Of a stretch of 40,130 nucleotides of DNA, positions 1 through 7,473 are shown one piece after another. Source of the stretch: CAZGUG01 sp964529035 (GTDB lineage Bacteria; Bacillota; Clostridia; Ch29); the NCBI GenBank assembly GCA_964529035.1, contig CAZGUG010000013.1, forward strand, positions 1-40,130, written 5' to 3'. Below the pieces are notes generated by a model that was given only the letters and a program-made list of their open reading frames with translations, did not search any database and had not been told where the DNA came from. A program made the position numbers and the translations under genes. Each line of letters opens with the position of its first letter. The stretch's first letter is position 1.

Positions 1-344
1 TATGCGGTTTCAACGTTAGGCTAGGGAATAATTTGATTGCTGTAGAAGCTGCACACATAAAATGGTATCAGGCAGGAGGGCCGGATTCTGAAGAGAATGG
101 TGTAGCATTGTGTGCAATGCACCATAAATTATTTGACCGGGGTGCGTTTACAATAACCACATCTAATCAACTCATGGTAGCTGAAGGAGCACATGGAACA
201 AATGGGTTCGAAGAGTGGTTAATGCGTTATCATGGAAAGGAGCTACGTACTCCAATTCGTCCTGAATATTATCCCAAGAATTCATTTGTTAATTGGCATA
301 TTCGTGAGGTTTTTCGAGGGCCAGCCAGGTATCATGTGGGTTGA
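1..344 (+). CDS. HNH endonuclease, C-terminal part (5' end outside window)
   Basis: The reading frame is open from base 3 to the TGA at 342-344, so the gene begins upstream of the window. Visible residues start CGFNVRLGNN and continue through an HNH-type core, EAAHIKW, then ENGVALCAMHHKLFDRGAF. The paired AAHI and CxxHHxLFDRG motifs are the metal-binding and catalytic core of the HNH_2-like domain found at the C-terminus of putative restriction endonucleases, including McrA-like enzymes that cut modified DNA. The N-terminal, possibly modification-recognising, domain is not visible, so the DNA specificity cannot be stated. It would act on DNA in the cytoplasm, most likely in defence. The first methionine codon inside the fragment (33) is not the real start, because homologous residues precede it. 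No partner methylase or other defence gene is in the window. Confidence 0.75.
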   Translation, partial: CGFNVRLGNNLIAVEAAHIKWYQAGGPDSEENGVALCAMHHKLFDRGAFTITTSNQLMVAEGAHGTNGFEEWLMRYHGKELRTPIRPEYYPKNSFVNWHIREVFRGPARYHVG

Positions 345-526
345 TACATAGCATAACAAAGCGCTCGGATAAAGGGCACAGCAAGGAGAATGGCTCTGGA
401 GCAAGCCAAGAGGTCATCCTGCTCGCATCCACCAGCCTACTGAAAAAGCGTTTATAGAGACTTATCTTTCGTAAAAATCCCCTCTCTGGTATAATCAGGA
501 TAACACTAGAATACGGCGGTGAGTGT
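345..526. other. Intergenic region upstream of guanylate-kinase-like gene
   Basis: This stretch of 182 bases has no credible gene. The only signal I can support is an extended -10 element close to its right end (487-495). No terminator with a T-tract is visible after the HNH gene. Confidence 0.5.
487..495 (+). promoter_or_regulatory. Extended -10 promoter element
   Basis: TGGTATAAT matches the extended -10 consensus TGnTATAAT exactly and lies about 32 bases upstream of the guanylate-kinase-like start. The hexamer at the -35 position (467-472) is poor, as is usual when an extended -10 is present. Confidence 0.5.
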
Positions 527-1051
527 ATGATAATAGTCATTACCGGCCCCTCGGGCTCCGGCAAAACCACCATAAGGCGGATACTGAATAGTGAATACGG
601 TATGCCTACCCTGAAGAACGTCACTACCCGGCCAAAGAGACCGGGGGAGAGGGACGGCGTGGACTACCTGTTTGTAACGGCGGACGAGTTCCGGCGGATG
701 AGGGATGAAGGCCTGCTGCTGGAGTGGGTTGAATATTCGGGCAATTTTTACGGCCTGAAAAGGACGGACAATATGAGCGGAGTAACCGTTCTGGAGACCC
801 AAGGGGCAAAAAAACTTAAGTCAATGTTTCCCGAAGAGGTCAGGATTGTATACCTGGAGGTTCCGGAACACATAAGGATAAAAAGGATGCTGGACCGGGG
901 GGATGCCACCGGTGAGGCTTACGAAAGGGTGCAAAGGGACAGGGAAAGGTTTGAAAAATCGAGGCTTAAAGACCAGGCCGACCTGGTGGTTGACAATATG
1001 GACATGCACAGGGCTGTAAAGGAAATACTGTCCCTTGTACAGGCCGTATAG
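527..1051 (+). CDS. Guanylate kinase-like protein
   Basis: This 174-residue protein has the P-loop GPSGSGKTT at residues 7-15 and the guanylate-kinase GMP-binding segment TTRPKRPGE followed by GVDYLFV near residues 38-52. A lid-like arginine-rich region (RVQRDRERFEKS) lies around residues 133-145. True guanylate kinases convert GMP and ATP to GDP and ADP, are usually about 200 residues, and carry an IDVQGA motif; here the equivalent is VLETQGA and the region before it is shortened. It is therefore either a divergent guanylate kinase or a paralogue with another nucleotide or small-molecule substrate. The start is the ATG at 527, behind an extended -10 promoter and a weak GGTGAG ribosome site. 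The next gene is 110 bases downstream. The family call is firm; the exact substrate is not. Confidence 0.75.
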   Translation: MIIVITGPSGSGKTTIRRILNSEYGMPTLKNVTTRPKRPGERDGVDYLFVTADEFRRMRDEGLLLEWVEYSGNFYGLKRTDNMSGVTVLETQGAKKLKSMFPEEVRIVYLEVPEHIRIKRMLDRGDATGEAYERVQRDRERFEKSRLKDQADLVVDNMDMHRAVKEILSLVQAV

Positions 1052-1161
1052 ACGCAGGGCATCTGTAAAGGAATATTGAAAGCCTGACCGGGAAAGCCGA
1101 TAATCTGCGACGATTTGGGGTATATATTAGTTAAACGGAAGAAAACGGGGGAGGGAAAGCA

Positions 1162-1680
1162 ATGAAAGCCAAGGGCATGATGATTGTTTTACTATGCATC
1201 ATCGTTGTTACGGCGGCGGGGTGTGCCGCAAAAGATAAGGGTAACGGCGGGGCGGCGGACGAAAAAACCCTTGAAGTTACTCTGTATTTCTCGGACGAGC
1301 AGGCCATGTACGTGGTTCCCGAAGTAAGGGGTATAACGGTGCCGGGGAACGCGTCCAGGGAAGAGATTATTGAAACCGTTGTTGGACTGCTTATAGAGGG
1401 TCCCGGTGAGCAGGGGCACTATCGTACCATCCCCGAAGATACCCGGGTAAGGTCGGTTAGTATTGAAGGGGATGAAGTGACGGTTGATTTTTCACAGGAA
1501 TTAAGGAGTATCCACGGAGCAACCGGCGAAGCAATGGCACTCAATTCCCTTGTAAACACCCTCACCGAATTTGATTACATAGATAAAGTATTTTTTACTA
1601 TTGAGGGTGAAATTGTACCTCTCGAGCATTTTATTCCGGATGAGCCTCTTACCCGGAATGAAGAAGCCATACGAAAATAG
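1162..1680 (+). CDS. GerMN-domain lipoprotein
   Basis: The 172-residue protein begins with a lipoprotein signal peptide (hydrophobic residues 6-20, lipobox TAAGC with Cys21), followed by a charged glycine-rich linker. Residues 37-165 have the GerMN pattern: LYFSDEQAMYVVPEVR, then LLIEGPGEQG, then VDFSQELR, and a C-terminal LNSLVNTLTEF helix. GerMN domains occur in sporulation/germination protein GerM and in other exported lipoproteins such as LpqB. Their role is thought to be structural or peptidoglycan-associated; no catalytic residues are known to me. The protein should sit on the outer face of the membrane. A good ribosome site (GGGGGAGGG) precedes the ATG. polX follows within 16 bases, so the two are probably cotranscribed, although no functional link is evident. 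Confidence 0.85.
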   Translation: MKAKGMMIVLLCIIVVTAAGCAAKDKGNGGAADEKTLEVTLYFSDEQAMYVVPEVRGITVPGNASREEIIETVVGLLIEGPGEQGHYRTIPEDTRVRSVSIEGDEVTVDFSQELRSIHGATGEAMALNSLVNTLTEFDYIDKVFFTIEGEIVPLEHFIPDEPLTRNEEAIRK

Positions 1681-1695
1681 ACGGGGGTGCAAGCG

Positions 1696-3414
1696 GTGGA
1701 CAAAAAAGAAATAGCCCAGGTTCTTTCCGAAATAGGAACAATGCTGGAGCTTCTGGGAGAGAGCCCGTTCAAGTCACGGGCCTATTATAACGGTGCGCGG
1801 ACAGTAGAGCTTTTGACCGAAGACATAAAAAGGCTTGTGCAAGAGGACAGGCTGAAAGATGTAAAGGGCATAGGCAAGGCCCTTGATGAAAAGATTAAGG
1901 AACTTGTTAACACGGGCCGCCTGGAATACTATGACCGTATAAAGGAAAGGGTGCCGGAGGGCCTGCTTGAACTTCTGAAGATACCGGGGCTGGGGCCCAA
2001 GAAGGTAAGGGTTCTCCACCAGGAGTTGGGCATAGCTACATTGGGGGAACTGGAATACTCGTGTATAGAGAACCGCCTGATAGAACTGCCGGGCTTCGGG
2101 GAGAAAACCCAGAAAAAGGCCCTTGAGGGTATACAATACCTCAAAAGAAACCGCGGAAGGTACCTGTATCCCGAAGCGCTGGACAAGGCCCTAAGGCTGG
2201 TGGACGGGATGAACGCATCGGGACTTGTAAGCCGTATAAGCATTGCGGGCAGCCTGAGAAGAAAGGTTGAAACCGTTAAGGATATAGATATACTGGCATC
2301 CGGTGCCGACCCCGACGGAATAATGGATGAGTTCGCAGGTCTTCCCTGGGTCGAAAGGGTAATCGAAAGGGGCAGTTCAAAGCTCGGGGCTGTTCTGGAC
2401 AGCGGTATAAGGGTGGACCTAAGGGTGGTAAAGGACAGCCAGTTTCCCTTTGCGCTGCATCATTTTACTGGCAGCAAGGAGCATAACACCGCCATGCGGC
2501 ACAGGGCCAGGGGCATGGGGCTGAAGATTAACGAGTACGGGATATTTGGCGGCCAAGGCCAAAGTGATATTGAATGTGCCGACGAGGAAGAGTTTTTTGA
2601 ACGTCTGGGCCTTCAATACATTCCCCCCGAAATAAGGGAAAATACCGGTGAGATTGAAGCGGCACAGCTGAAGGAACTGCCCCGGCTGGTGGAATACGGT
2701 GATATAAAGGGTATTTTTCATGTGCATACCCGGTACAGCGACGGTACCTCATCAATACAAGACCTGGCCGACAAAGCCATGAAGATGGGCATGCAGTATA
2801 TCGGCATCTCTGACCACAGCCGCTCCGCCTACTATGCAGGGGGGCTCAAAACAGAGGACGTGTTAAGACAGCGGGAGGAAATAGACCGGCTCAACGGAAG
2901 GTATAATGGTTTTAAGGTTTTTGCCGGCATAGAAAGCGACATACTTACAGACGGGTCGCTGGACTATCCGGACGAGGTACTTGCTTCCTTCGATTTTGTT
3001 ATTGCCTCGGTCCATTCGGCCTTTGGCATGGACCAAAAGACCATGACCGAAAGACTTGTAAGGGCCCTTAAAGATCCCTATGTTACCATGCTGGGGCATC
3101 CCACGGGACGTCTTATCCTGGCACGGGAGGGGTATCCCGTAGACCTTGAACGGATAATACAGGTTGCAGCCGGGTATAATAAAGTGATAGAACTGAATGC
3201 AAACCCTTACAGACTGGACCTGGACTGGCGGTGGTGCCGCAGGGCAAAGGAGAAGGGGGTAAAAGTAAGCATAAACCCCGATGCTCATTCTCCTGAAGGG
3301 CTGGAGGATTTGGTATACGGTGTGGACACGGCGCGAAAAGGGTGGCTGGAAGCAGCCGACGTGTTCAACTGTATATCGCTGGCCGGGATGAAAGAGCTGT
3401 TGGAAAAGTCATAA
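1696..3414 (+). CDS. polX: DNA polymerase/3'-5' exonuclease PolX
   Basis: This 572-residue protein has the domain order of bacterial PolX. An N-terminal helix-hairpin-helix region includes IPGLGPKKVRVLHQELGI near residue 96 and a second PGFGEKT. The family X palm follows, with AGSLRRKVETVKDIDIL (nucleotide-binding serine and two catalytic aspartates) and a third aspartate in VDLRVV. A C-terminal PHP phosphoesterase domain begins at FHVHTRYSDG and includes GISDHS, ASVHS, MLGHPTGR and NPDAHS metal ligands. PolX acts in base-excision and gap-filling repair, with the PHP domain supplying the exonuclease activity. I take the GTG at 1696 as start (protein MDKKEIAQ), because GGGGG at 1683-1687 is then spaced correctly; the GTG at 1687 would overlap that site. 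All catalytic motifs are intact. Confidence 0.95.
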   Translation: MDKKEIAQVLSEIGTMLELLGESPFKSRAYYNGARTVELLTEDIKRLVQEDRLKDVKGIGKALDEKIKELVNTGRLEYYDRIKERVPEGLLELLKIPGLGPKKVRVLHQELGIATLGELEYSCIENRLIELPGFGEKTQKKALEGIQYLKRNRGRYLYPEALDKALRLVDGMNASGLVSRISIAGSLRRKVETVKDIDILASGADPDGIMDEFAGLPWVERVIERGSSKLGAVLDSGIRVDLRVVKDSQFPFALHHFTGSKEHNTAMRHRARGMGLKINEYGIFGGQGQSDIECADEEEFFERLGLQYIPPEIRENTGEIEAAQLKELPRLVEYGDIKGIFHVHTRYSDGTSSIQDLADKAMKMGMQYIGISDHSRSAYYAGGLKTEDVLRQREEIDRLNGRYNGFKVFAGIESDILTDGSLDYPDEVLASFDFVIASVHSAFGMDQKTMTERLVRALKDPYVTMLGHPTGRLILAREGYPVDLERIIQVAAGYNKVIELNANPYRLDLDWRWCRRAKEKGVKVSINPDAHSPEGLEDLVYGVDTARKGWLEAADVFNCISLAGMKELLEKS

Positions 3415-3418
3415 AAAA

Positions 3419-3447
3419 GAGGCCTATGCCGTTTTGGCATGGGCCTT
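3419..3447 (-). terminator. Hairpin terminator between convergent polX and GNAT genes
   Basis: A 12-bp stem with two wobble pairs (GGCCTATGCC against GGCATGGGCC, loop GTTTT) lies between the two convergent genes. On the minus strand it is followed by six T residues, so it mainly terminates the acetyltransferase transcript. On the plus strand there is no T-tract, so termination of polX would be weaker. Confidence 0.75.
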
Positions 3448-3462
3448 AAGGGGTAAAACCCG

Positions 3463-4092
3463 TTAAATTCTTTTATGGTATATCAGGTCTGTAATAATGC
3501 CTCCGTCGTACTCCTCATATCTCATCCCTGCCAGTTTATAGCGCTGTTTTCGCCTGAACTGCAGTGAAGCAAAGTTGGGAACAGGACCTATTATTGTTTC
3601 GGCAAAAATATTTCTAATGCCTTTTGAATTCAAATCTTTAATAAGCCTTTCATAGAGTTTGCTTCCTATGCCCATACCCGTCAGGCCTGAACGCACCGCT
3701 GTCTTGTCTACGAGCACGAATTTTTTGGTGTATTTTACGTTGAATTCGGGATGCCAGTATATTTCATCAAGCCATCCGGGATTGTATTTGAGCCAGTCGG
3801 ATTTGCTGTAAGCCATTAAAAAGGCTACGGGTTTCTGTGCTGCAAATGCTATATAAAAGTAGTCAAGTTCGAATATGCGCTCAAGAAACACTTCCTTATA
3901 CTTTGAAGGATCAGACTTATAGTCATCCATCAGAAAACCATGGTCGGCGTCCTTTGCACTTTGCCCAACGGTTGCGGCGATTTTGTATATGGCATTGACA
4001 TCTTCGGGTCTGGCCTTTCTGACACGGATACTGTCTGCAAGAGATTGTTTGTCAATTTTACGGGTTATTGTGCCGGTGTTAAGTTGTTCCAT
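3463..4092 (-). CDS. GNAT-family N-acetyltransferase under c-di-AMP riboswitch
   Basis: The 209-residue protein has a GNAT domain starting at IRVRKARPEDVNAIYKIAA (about residue 22). The acetyl-CoA pyrophosphate-binding loop is SGLTGMGIGSKLYERLI near residues 135-151, a good match to the Q/RxxGxG/A motif. The segment NFASLQFRRKQRYKLAGM near the C-terminus is the usual GNAT strand that contacts substrate. The acyl acceptor cannot be read from sequence. An AAGGGGAG ribosome site precedes the ATG. The gene is alone, with a terminator downstream and a ydaO-type riboswitch in its leader. Known ydaO-controlled genes concern potassium uptake, osmolytes and cell-wall enzymes, so I infer an acetylation step linked to osmotic or envelope homeostasis. 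That link is context only. Confidence 0.85.
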   Translation of the reverse strand: MEQLNTGTITRKIDKQSLADSIRVRKARPEDVNAIYKIAATVGQSAKDADHGFLMDDYKSDPSKYKEVFLERIFELDYFYIAFAAQKPVAFLMAYSKSDWLKYNPGWLDEIYWHPEFNVKYTKKFVLVDKTAVRSGLTGMGIGSKLYERLIKDLNSKGIRNIFAETIIGPVPNFASLQFRRKQRYKLAGMRYEEYDGGIITDLIYHKRI

Positions 4093-4122
4093 AGATTCAC
4101 TCCCCTTTCATTAAATTTTTAC

Positions 4123-4149
4123 GAAAGAGGGAAGACAGTGCCCTCTTTC
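4123..4149 (-). promoter_or_regulatory. Expression-platform hairpin of the riboswitch
   Basis: A perfect 9-bp stem (GAAAGAGGG / CCCTCTTTC, 9-base loop) directly follows the aptamer on the minus strand. There is no proper T-tract after it. Its 3' arm could instead pair with the downstream ribosome site GAAAGGGG, so a translational switch is as likely as transcription termination. This is inferred from base pairing only. Confidence 0.5.
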
Positions 4150-4296
4150 CACGCTTGCGGGGTTAGCTGACGGATTCGGGCCGAAAGAGAATGGCCCTAC
4201 CCCATTTAAAAGCGGGATTCACCCCATACATTGGTTCCCCCGTTTCCCGTAAGGGAATTCAGCGATAAAAATAGTTTGCTACTAATCCCAAGCGTT
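4150..4296 (-). promoter_or_regulatory. ydaO/yuaA cyclic di-AMP riboswitch
   Basis: On the minus strand this leader carries the conserved ydaO blocks in order: CGGGGGAACCAA, then GGGGTGAATCCC, then GGGGTAGGG, then CCCGAATCCGTCAGCTAACC and GCAAGCGT. The closing P1 helix is visible as ACGCTTG at the 5' end (4295 to 4289) pairing with CAAGCGT near 4157-4151. The family binds c-di-AMP and usually shuts off expression of the downstream gene when ligand is abundant. It lies directly upstream of the GNAT gene, about 58 bases before its start codon. The call rests on conserved sequence recognised by eye; a covariance-model search (RF00379) would settle it. Confidence 0.9.
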
Positions 4297-4720
4297 TTTG
4301 TAAATTTAAGTAATTTATGTATATTAATTACAAGCGCTATACACAGACGTATAGATTAGGCTATAATTATAAATGCTAATTTTGGGTTATAAAGTCATAC
4401 TTCGGAAGACTCGAGCATGTGGTTTTGAAATGTTTCCTAATTAATGCCGAGACTTACCCGGAAAACTGCACAAATCATGTCGTTCTTCAATAATGATTTA
4501 AGTGAGGGGAAGAATTTTCAAATTCATTCCATTTTATGACTAATTTAAAGCGTTTTTTATTATAACATATAAACCATAATATTTCAAGAAAAGTTTTGGC
4601 AGTTTAACGTAAACCGTCAAGGACGTATCCTTGTATAAGGCAATGCTCTTATATTATATATATGCCAAAGAACCGTGTTCAAACACTACTTGTCTTATTT
4701 TTGGGGGATTCGAATAGAAT
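4297..4720. other. AT-rich intergenic region
   Basis: About 420 bases contain no credible reading frame. The part next to the riboswitch presumably holds the minus-strand promoter for the acetyltransferase. Several TATAAT-like sequences occur on both strands but none has a convincing -35 partner. The segment 4440-4480 contains GTTTCC and GGAAAAC arms that could form a loose stem. I recognise no known RNA family here. Confidence 0.4.
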
Positions 4721-4760
4721 AAATTGATGTATAATAGAATGGAGATATGGAGGGAGCAGA

Positions 4761-5390
4761 ATGAAGATAGGCCATATAAGGGAAATTATAAAGGACGGGG
4801 CAGTTAAACCGGAGGGGGAACATGAAATATTTGGTGTAATGGTTCCCCTTATCGAGACATCCCAAGGTTGTCGGGTGCTGCTTGAGATAAGGGCTTCCAC
4901 GCTGAAAAAGCAGCCGGGGGAAATAAGTCTGCCCGGAGGCAGGAAAGAAAAGGGCGAGACCCCGCTTGAGGCGGCGGTAAGGGAAACATCCGAAGAACTG
5001 ACCATACCAAAAACTGCAGTTTCGGTATTGGGGCCGCTGGATTACCTGGTTACGCCCTTTAATTATATAATTTATCCCTTTGTGGGTGCGATAGGGCAGA
5101 AATATATAAGCGATATAAAGGGTGCACCCGGTGAAGTGGATTGTTTGTTTACTGTGCCGCTTAACTACTTTTTGCGCACCTGTCCCCCAATATACCGGGT
5201 TAGGACCGAGTTTAAAGTTCCCCGGGGGTTCCCCTTTGAACTGATACCCGGAGGAGAGGATTATAACTGGAGTTCGGGTATCTACCCTGTCTATTTTTAT
5301 TCATACAATGGCCGTATTATTTGGGGTATTACCGCCAGAATACTAAAAAATCTGGTGGATAAATTAAGCGGTGACGTTCAGGGCGTATAA
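4761..5390 (+). CDS. Nudix hydrolase, CoA pyrophosphatase-like
   Basis: The 209-residue protein has the Nudix box GRKEKGETPLEAAVRETSEEL around residues 60-80 (G-x5-E-x7-RE-x2-EE), with the usual glycine after EE replaced by threonine. Just before it, VLLEIRASTLKKQPGEISLPGG matches the CoA-specific NuCoA signature (LLxxRSxxLRxHxGxxxFPGG) of the YeaB/NudL/PCD1 group. Those enzymes cleave CoA or oxidised CoA into 4'-phosphopantetheine and 3',5'-ADP. The C-terminal half, with ALVDLLF-like VDCLFTVPLNYFL and a GIYPVYFY segment, fits the same family. A GGAGGGAG ribosome site precedes the ATG at 4761, and TATAAT at 4730-4735 is a probable -10. The small protein gene downstream may share the transcript. 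Confidence 0.85.
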   Translation: MKIGHIREIIKDGAVKPEGEHEIFGVMVPLIETSQGCRVLLEIRASTLKKQPGEISLPGGRKEKGETPLEAAVRETSEELTIPKTAVSVLGPLDYLVTPFNYIIYPFVGAIGQKYISDIKGAPGEVDCLFTVPLNYFLRTCPPIYRVRTEFKVPRGFPFELIPGGEDYNWSSGIYPVYFYSYNGRIIWGITARILKNLVDKLSGDVQGV

Positions 5391-5468
5391 CAATTGAATA
5401 CATATTAAAATCGCGATTATGGAAGAATATTATGTACAGCGAAATATCAGGAGGTGTTTCATGTTTCA

Positions 5469-5672
5469 ATGAATACCAGGGATGTCTTACTTAAAATGGT
5501 TTTGGATTCACAGGAAAGGGTCAGGGATTTGGAAACCTTTTCAAAACAGGTGGATGATAATGAGGTAAAGGAAGCATTTCAGGAGTTTGCTGAACAAACG
5601 GGTCTCCAATCCAGAAGGATTAGAGAACTGCTGGGAAAATACGAGAACAATATGAGGAACGGTATTCATTAA
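5469..5672 (+). CDS. Small helical protein of unknown function
   Basis: A 67-residue, highly charged, predicted all-helical protein (LLKMVLDSQERVRDLETF, then EVKEAFQEFAEQTGLQSRRIREL). The heptad-like hydrophobic spacing and length suggest a small helical bundle, perhaps distantly like the rubrerythrin/ferritin-like fold, but no metal-ligand pattern is convincing. I do not recognise a family. The start needs comment: AGGAGG (5449-5454) is 6 bases before an ATG at 5461 that encodes only three codons (ATG TTT CAA TGA). The ATG of this gene (5469) overlaps that stop, so translation may be coupled. A GTG at 5454 is in frame but lies inside the ribosome site. A strong terminator follows. Confidence 0.7.
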   Translation: MNTRDVLLKMVLDSQERVRDLETFSKQVDDNEVKEAFQEFAEQTGLQSRRIRELLGKYENNMRNGIH

Positions 5673-5677
5673 CAGAG

Positions 5678-5705
5678 GACCTGCCGGTTATAGGCAGGTC
5701 TTTTA
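5678..5705 (+). terminator. Rho-independent terminator
   Basis: A perfect 8-bp GC-rich stem (GACCTGCC / GGCAGGTC, 7-base loop) is followed by TTTTAT. It lies 6 bases after the stop of the small helical protein gene. Confidence 0.9.
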
Positions 5706-5932
5706 TCAAAGTACGGGGCATTGGTAGCCATTATTGCATTAATCTTTGTTACGGCGGTGGCCGGCGGGGTTCCGATAGAATATATCTTGAATGGGGTGGT
5801 TCCCTTATTACAGGGGACTGCCCCTTGTCCTTTGCCTCCTTTGCCGGACAGAACAGGTATTCAGGGTCTTTCAGTTATATCTGCCCTATGGTATTATTAA
5901 ATCGATATTATTTTACGAAGGGAGATGATGCC
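5706..5932 (+). other. Intergenic region with an unexplained open hydrophobic frame
   Basis: From 5721 to the TAA at 5898-5900 one frame stays open for 59 codons. It starts LVAIIALIFVTAVAGGVPIE and becomes proline-rich. There is no ribosome site and only a TTG to begin with, so it is more likely a relic or chance. An AGGGG/CCCCT inverted repeat lies near 5811-5824. The true start of the next gene has a good ribosome site (GGGAG) just before 5933. Confidence 0.3.
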
Positions 5933-7360
5933 ATGTCGTTTTCAAAAGAAGGCTTTAACCAGATCAGATTCCGCGGGGATATAGTAGGCATAGACAAAAA
6001 AGTACCCGTCTGCGGAGGGGGGTATAAAACCTATGTAAACCTTGACAACGCCGCAAGCACCCCGGTGCTGGGACCGGTACTGGACAAGGTGAACGAATTT
6101 ATGGTCTGGTATTCAAGTGTACACAGGGGCGCCGGTTTTAAGTCTTTAGTTTCCACCCATGTATACGACGAGGCCCATGAGGTTGTTGGGAAGTTTGTAA
6201 AGGCCGACCTGAAAAGCAACAGCATCATCTTTGTAAAGAATTCAACCGAAGCGGTAAATAAGATATCATACAGAATGGGATTCAGAAAGGATGACATAGT
6301 TCTAACAACCTTGATGGAGCACCACTCCAACGATCTTCCGTGGCGATCCAGGGCTAAAGCGGTGTACGCAGGAGTGGACGAAAAGGGTGCCCTTGACCAT
6401 GACGACCTCGAGGCGAAGTTACGGAAGTATGGTAACAGGATAAAACTTGTCAGTGTTTCAGGGGCCTCCAACGTGACCGGTCACAGGAACCATACGGGAA
6501 GGATCGCTGCCATGGCGCATCGGGCGGGCGTACCGATCCTTGTAGACGGTGCCCAGCTTATACCCCATTCGTCGCTGGATATAAAGCCGGATGGCCATCC
6601 GGAACATATAGACTATCTCGTCTTTTCTGCCCACAAGATGTACGCTCCCTTTGGAACCGGAGTACTTATAGGCCCAAAACATACTTTTTTGAGGAACGGG
6701 CCTGAATACACCGGAGGTGGTACCATTAACATCGTGACCCGTAATCTGGTGGAATGGGCTGACCTGCCGGACAGGGAGGAAGCGGGGTCGCCCAACGTGG
6801 TCGGGGCAGTGGCCCTGGCGGCGGCAATTAGGTATTTGGAAGGATGCGGTATGAAAAATATAGAAAACCATGAAAGGACCCTGACTTCATACGCCTTAAG
6901 AAAGCTTGCCCAAATAAAAGGCATAACAATATACGGTGAAAATGACCCTGACAATATTGAAAACAGGGTGGGTGTCATAACCTTTAATCTTGATGGTGTA
7001 CCCCACGAACTGACAGCTGCAGCCCTGGCGTGGGAGGATGGTATTGCAGTGAGGAGCGGCTGTTTTTGTGCCCATCCCTATATACTGCATCTATTAGGGC
7101 TTAAGCCGCAGCATGTTGCAAGAATTATTCAAAAGAAAAGAACCGGAGATTTAAGTGGTATCCCCGGTATGGTAAGGGTAAGTATTGCGGCCTACAATAA
7201 CAAAAAGGATATAGACCGGCTTGTTGAATGCCTTGGGAAGATAACGAATATGGCCCGGTCGGGGGAGCTGGCAGAAAGGTATGTCTTTTCCCGGGAAACC
7301 GGGGCCTTTTATCCCGGGAACGCCAGGGTGGACCCGGGGGAGGTTTTTAAGCTGGGCTGA
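5933..7360 (+). CDS. Class V aminotransferase, cysteine desulfurase family
   Basis: This 475-residue pyridoxal-phosphate enzyme starts at the ATG 5933 behind GAAGGGAG; the frame is open further upstream but without a ribosome site. Recognisable elements are YVNLDNAASTP near residue 30, the cofactor-binding region FVKNSTEAVN, EHHSNDLPWR, the VDGAQ aspartate, SAHKMYAPFGTGVL with the PLP lysine, and GCFCAHP near residue 377 with the likely sulfur-accepting cysteine (SufS-type enzymes have GHHCAxP). Such enzymes take sulfur from cysteine, leaving alanine. It is longer than SufS (about 405 residues), with an extra C-terminal tail. No suf or isc scaffold gene is adjacent. The next genes encode YeeE/YedE transporters and a rhodanese, so it may supply or handle sulfane sulfur. 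The exact substrate is not proven. Confidence 0.85.
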   Translation: MSFSKEGFNQIRFRGDIVGIDKKVPVCGGGYKTYVNLDNAASTPVLGPVLDKVNEFMVWYSSVHRGAGFKSLVSTHVYDEAHEVVGKFVKADLKSNSIIFVKNSTEAVNKISYRMGFRKDDIVLTTLMEHHSNDLPWRSRAKAVYAGVDEKGALDHDDLEAKLRKYGNRIKLVSVSGASNVTGHRNHTGRIAAMAHRAGVPILVDGAQLIPHSSLDIKPDGHPEHIDYLVFSAHKMYAPFGTGVLIGPKHTFLRNGPEYTGGGTINIVTRNLVEWADLPDREEAGSPNVVGAVALAAAIRYLEGCGMKNIENHERTLTSYALRKLAQIKGITIYGENDPDNIENRVGVITFNLDGVPHELTAAALAWEDGIAVRSGCFCAHPYILHLLGLKPQHVARIIQKKRTGDLSGIPGMVRVSIAAYNNKKDIDRLVECLGKITNMARSGELAERYVFSRETGAFYPGNARVDPGEVFKLG

Positions 7361-7401
7361 CTGATATAACCGTAGCGTAGCCCCAAAGAAAAACAGAACT
7401 G

Positions 7402-7430
7402 TTGAAGCATTTTTGCGGAGAGTATATTAT
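7402..7430 (+). promoter_or_regulatory. Promoter for the YeeE/YedE-rhodanese genes
   Basis: TTGAAG (7402-7407), a 17-base spacer and TATTAT (7425-7430) form a good sigma-A promoter. It overlaps the earliest TTG of the following frame, which supports the later translation start at 7474. Confidence 0.6.
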
Positions 7431-7473
7431 ATGGTTAGTACACCCGGATAATACTGTGGAGGAGGGTTTGGCA

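Noticed and set aside
289..624. Minus-strand frames over the HNH/guanylate-kinase boundary
   Set aside because: They are antisense to genes with clear protein families and have no ribosome sites.
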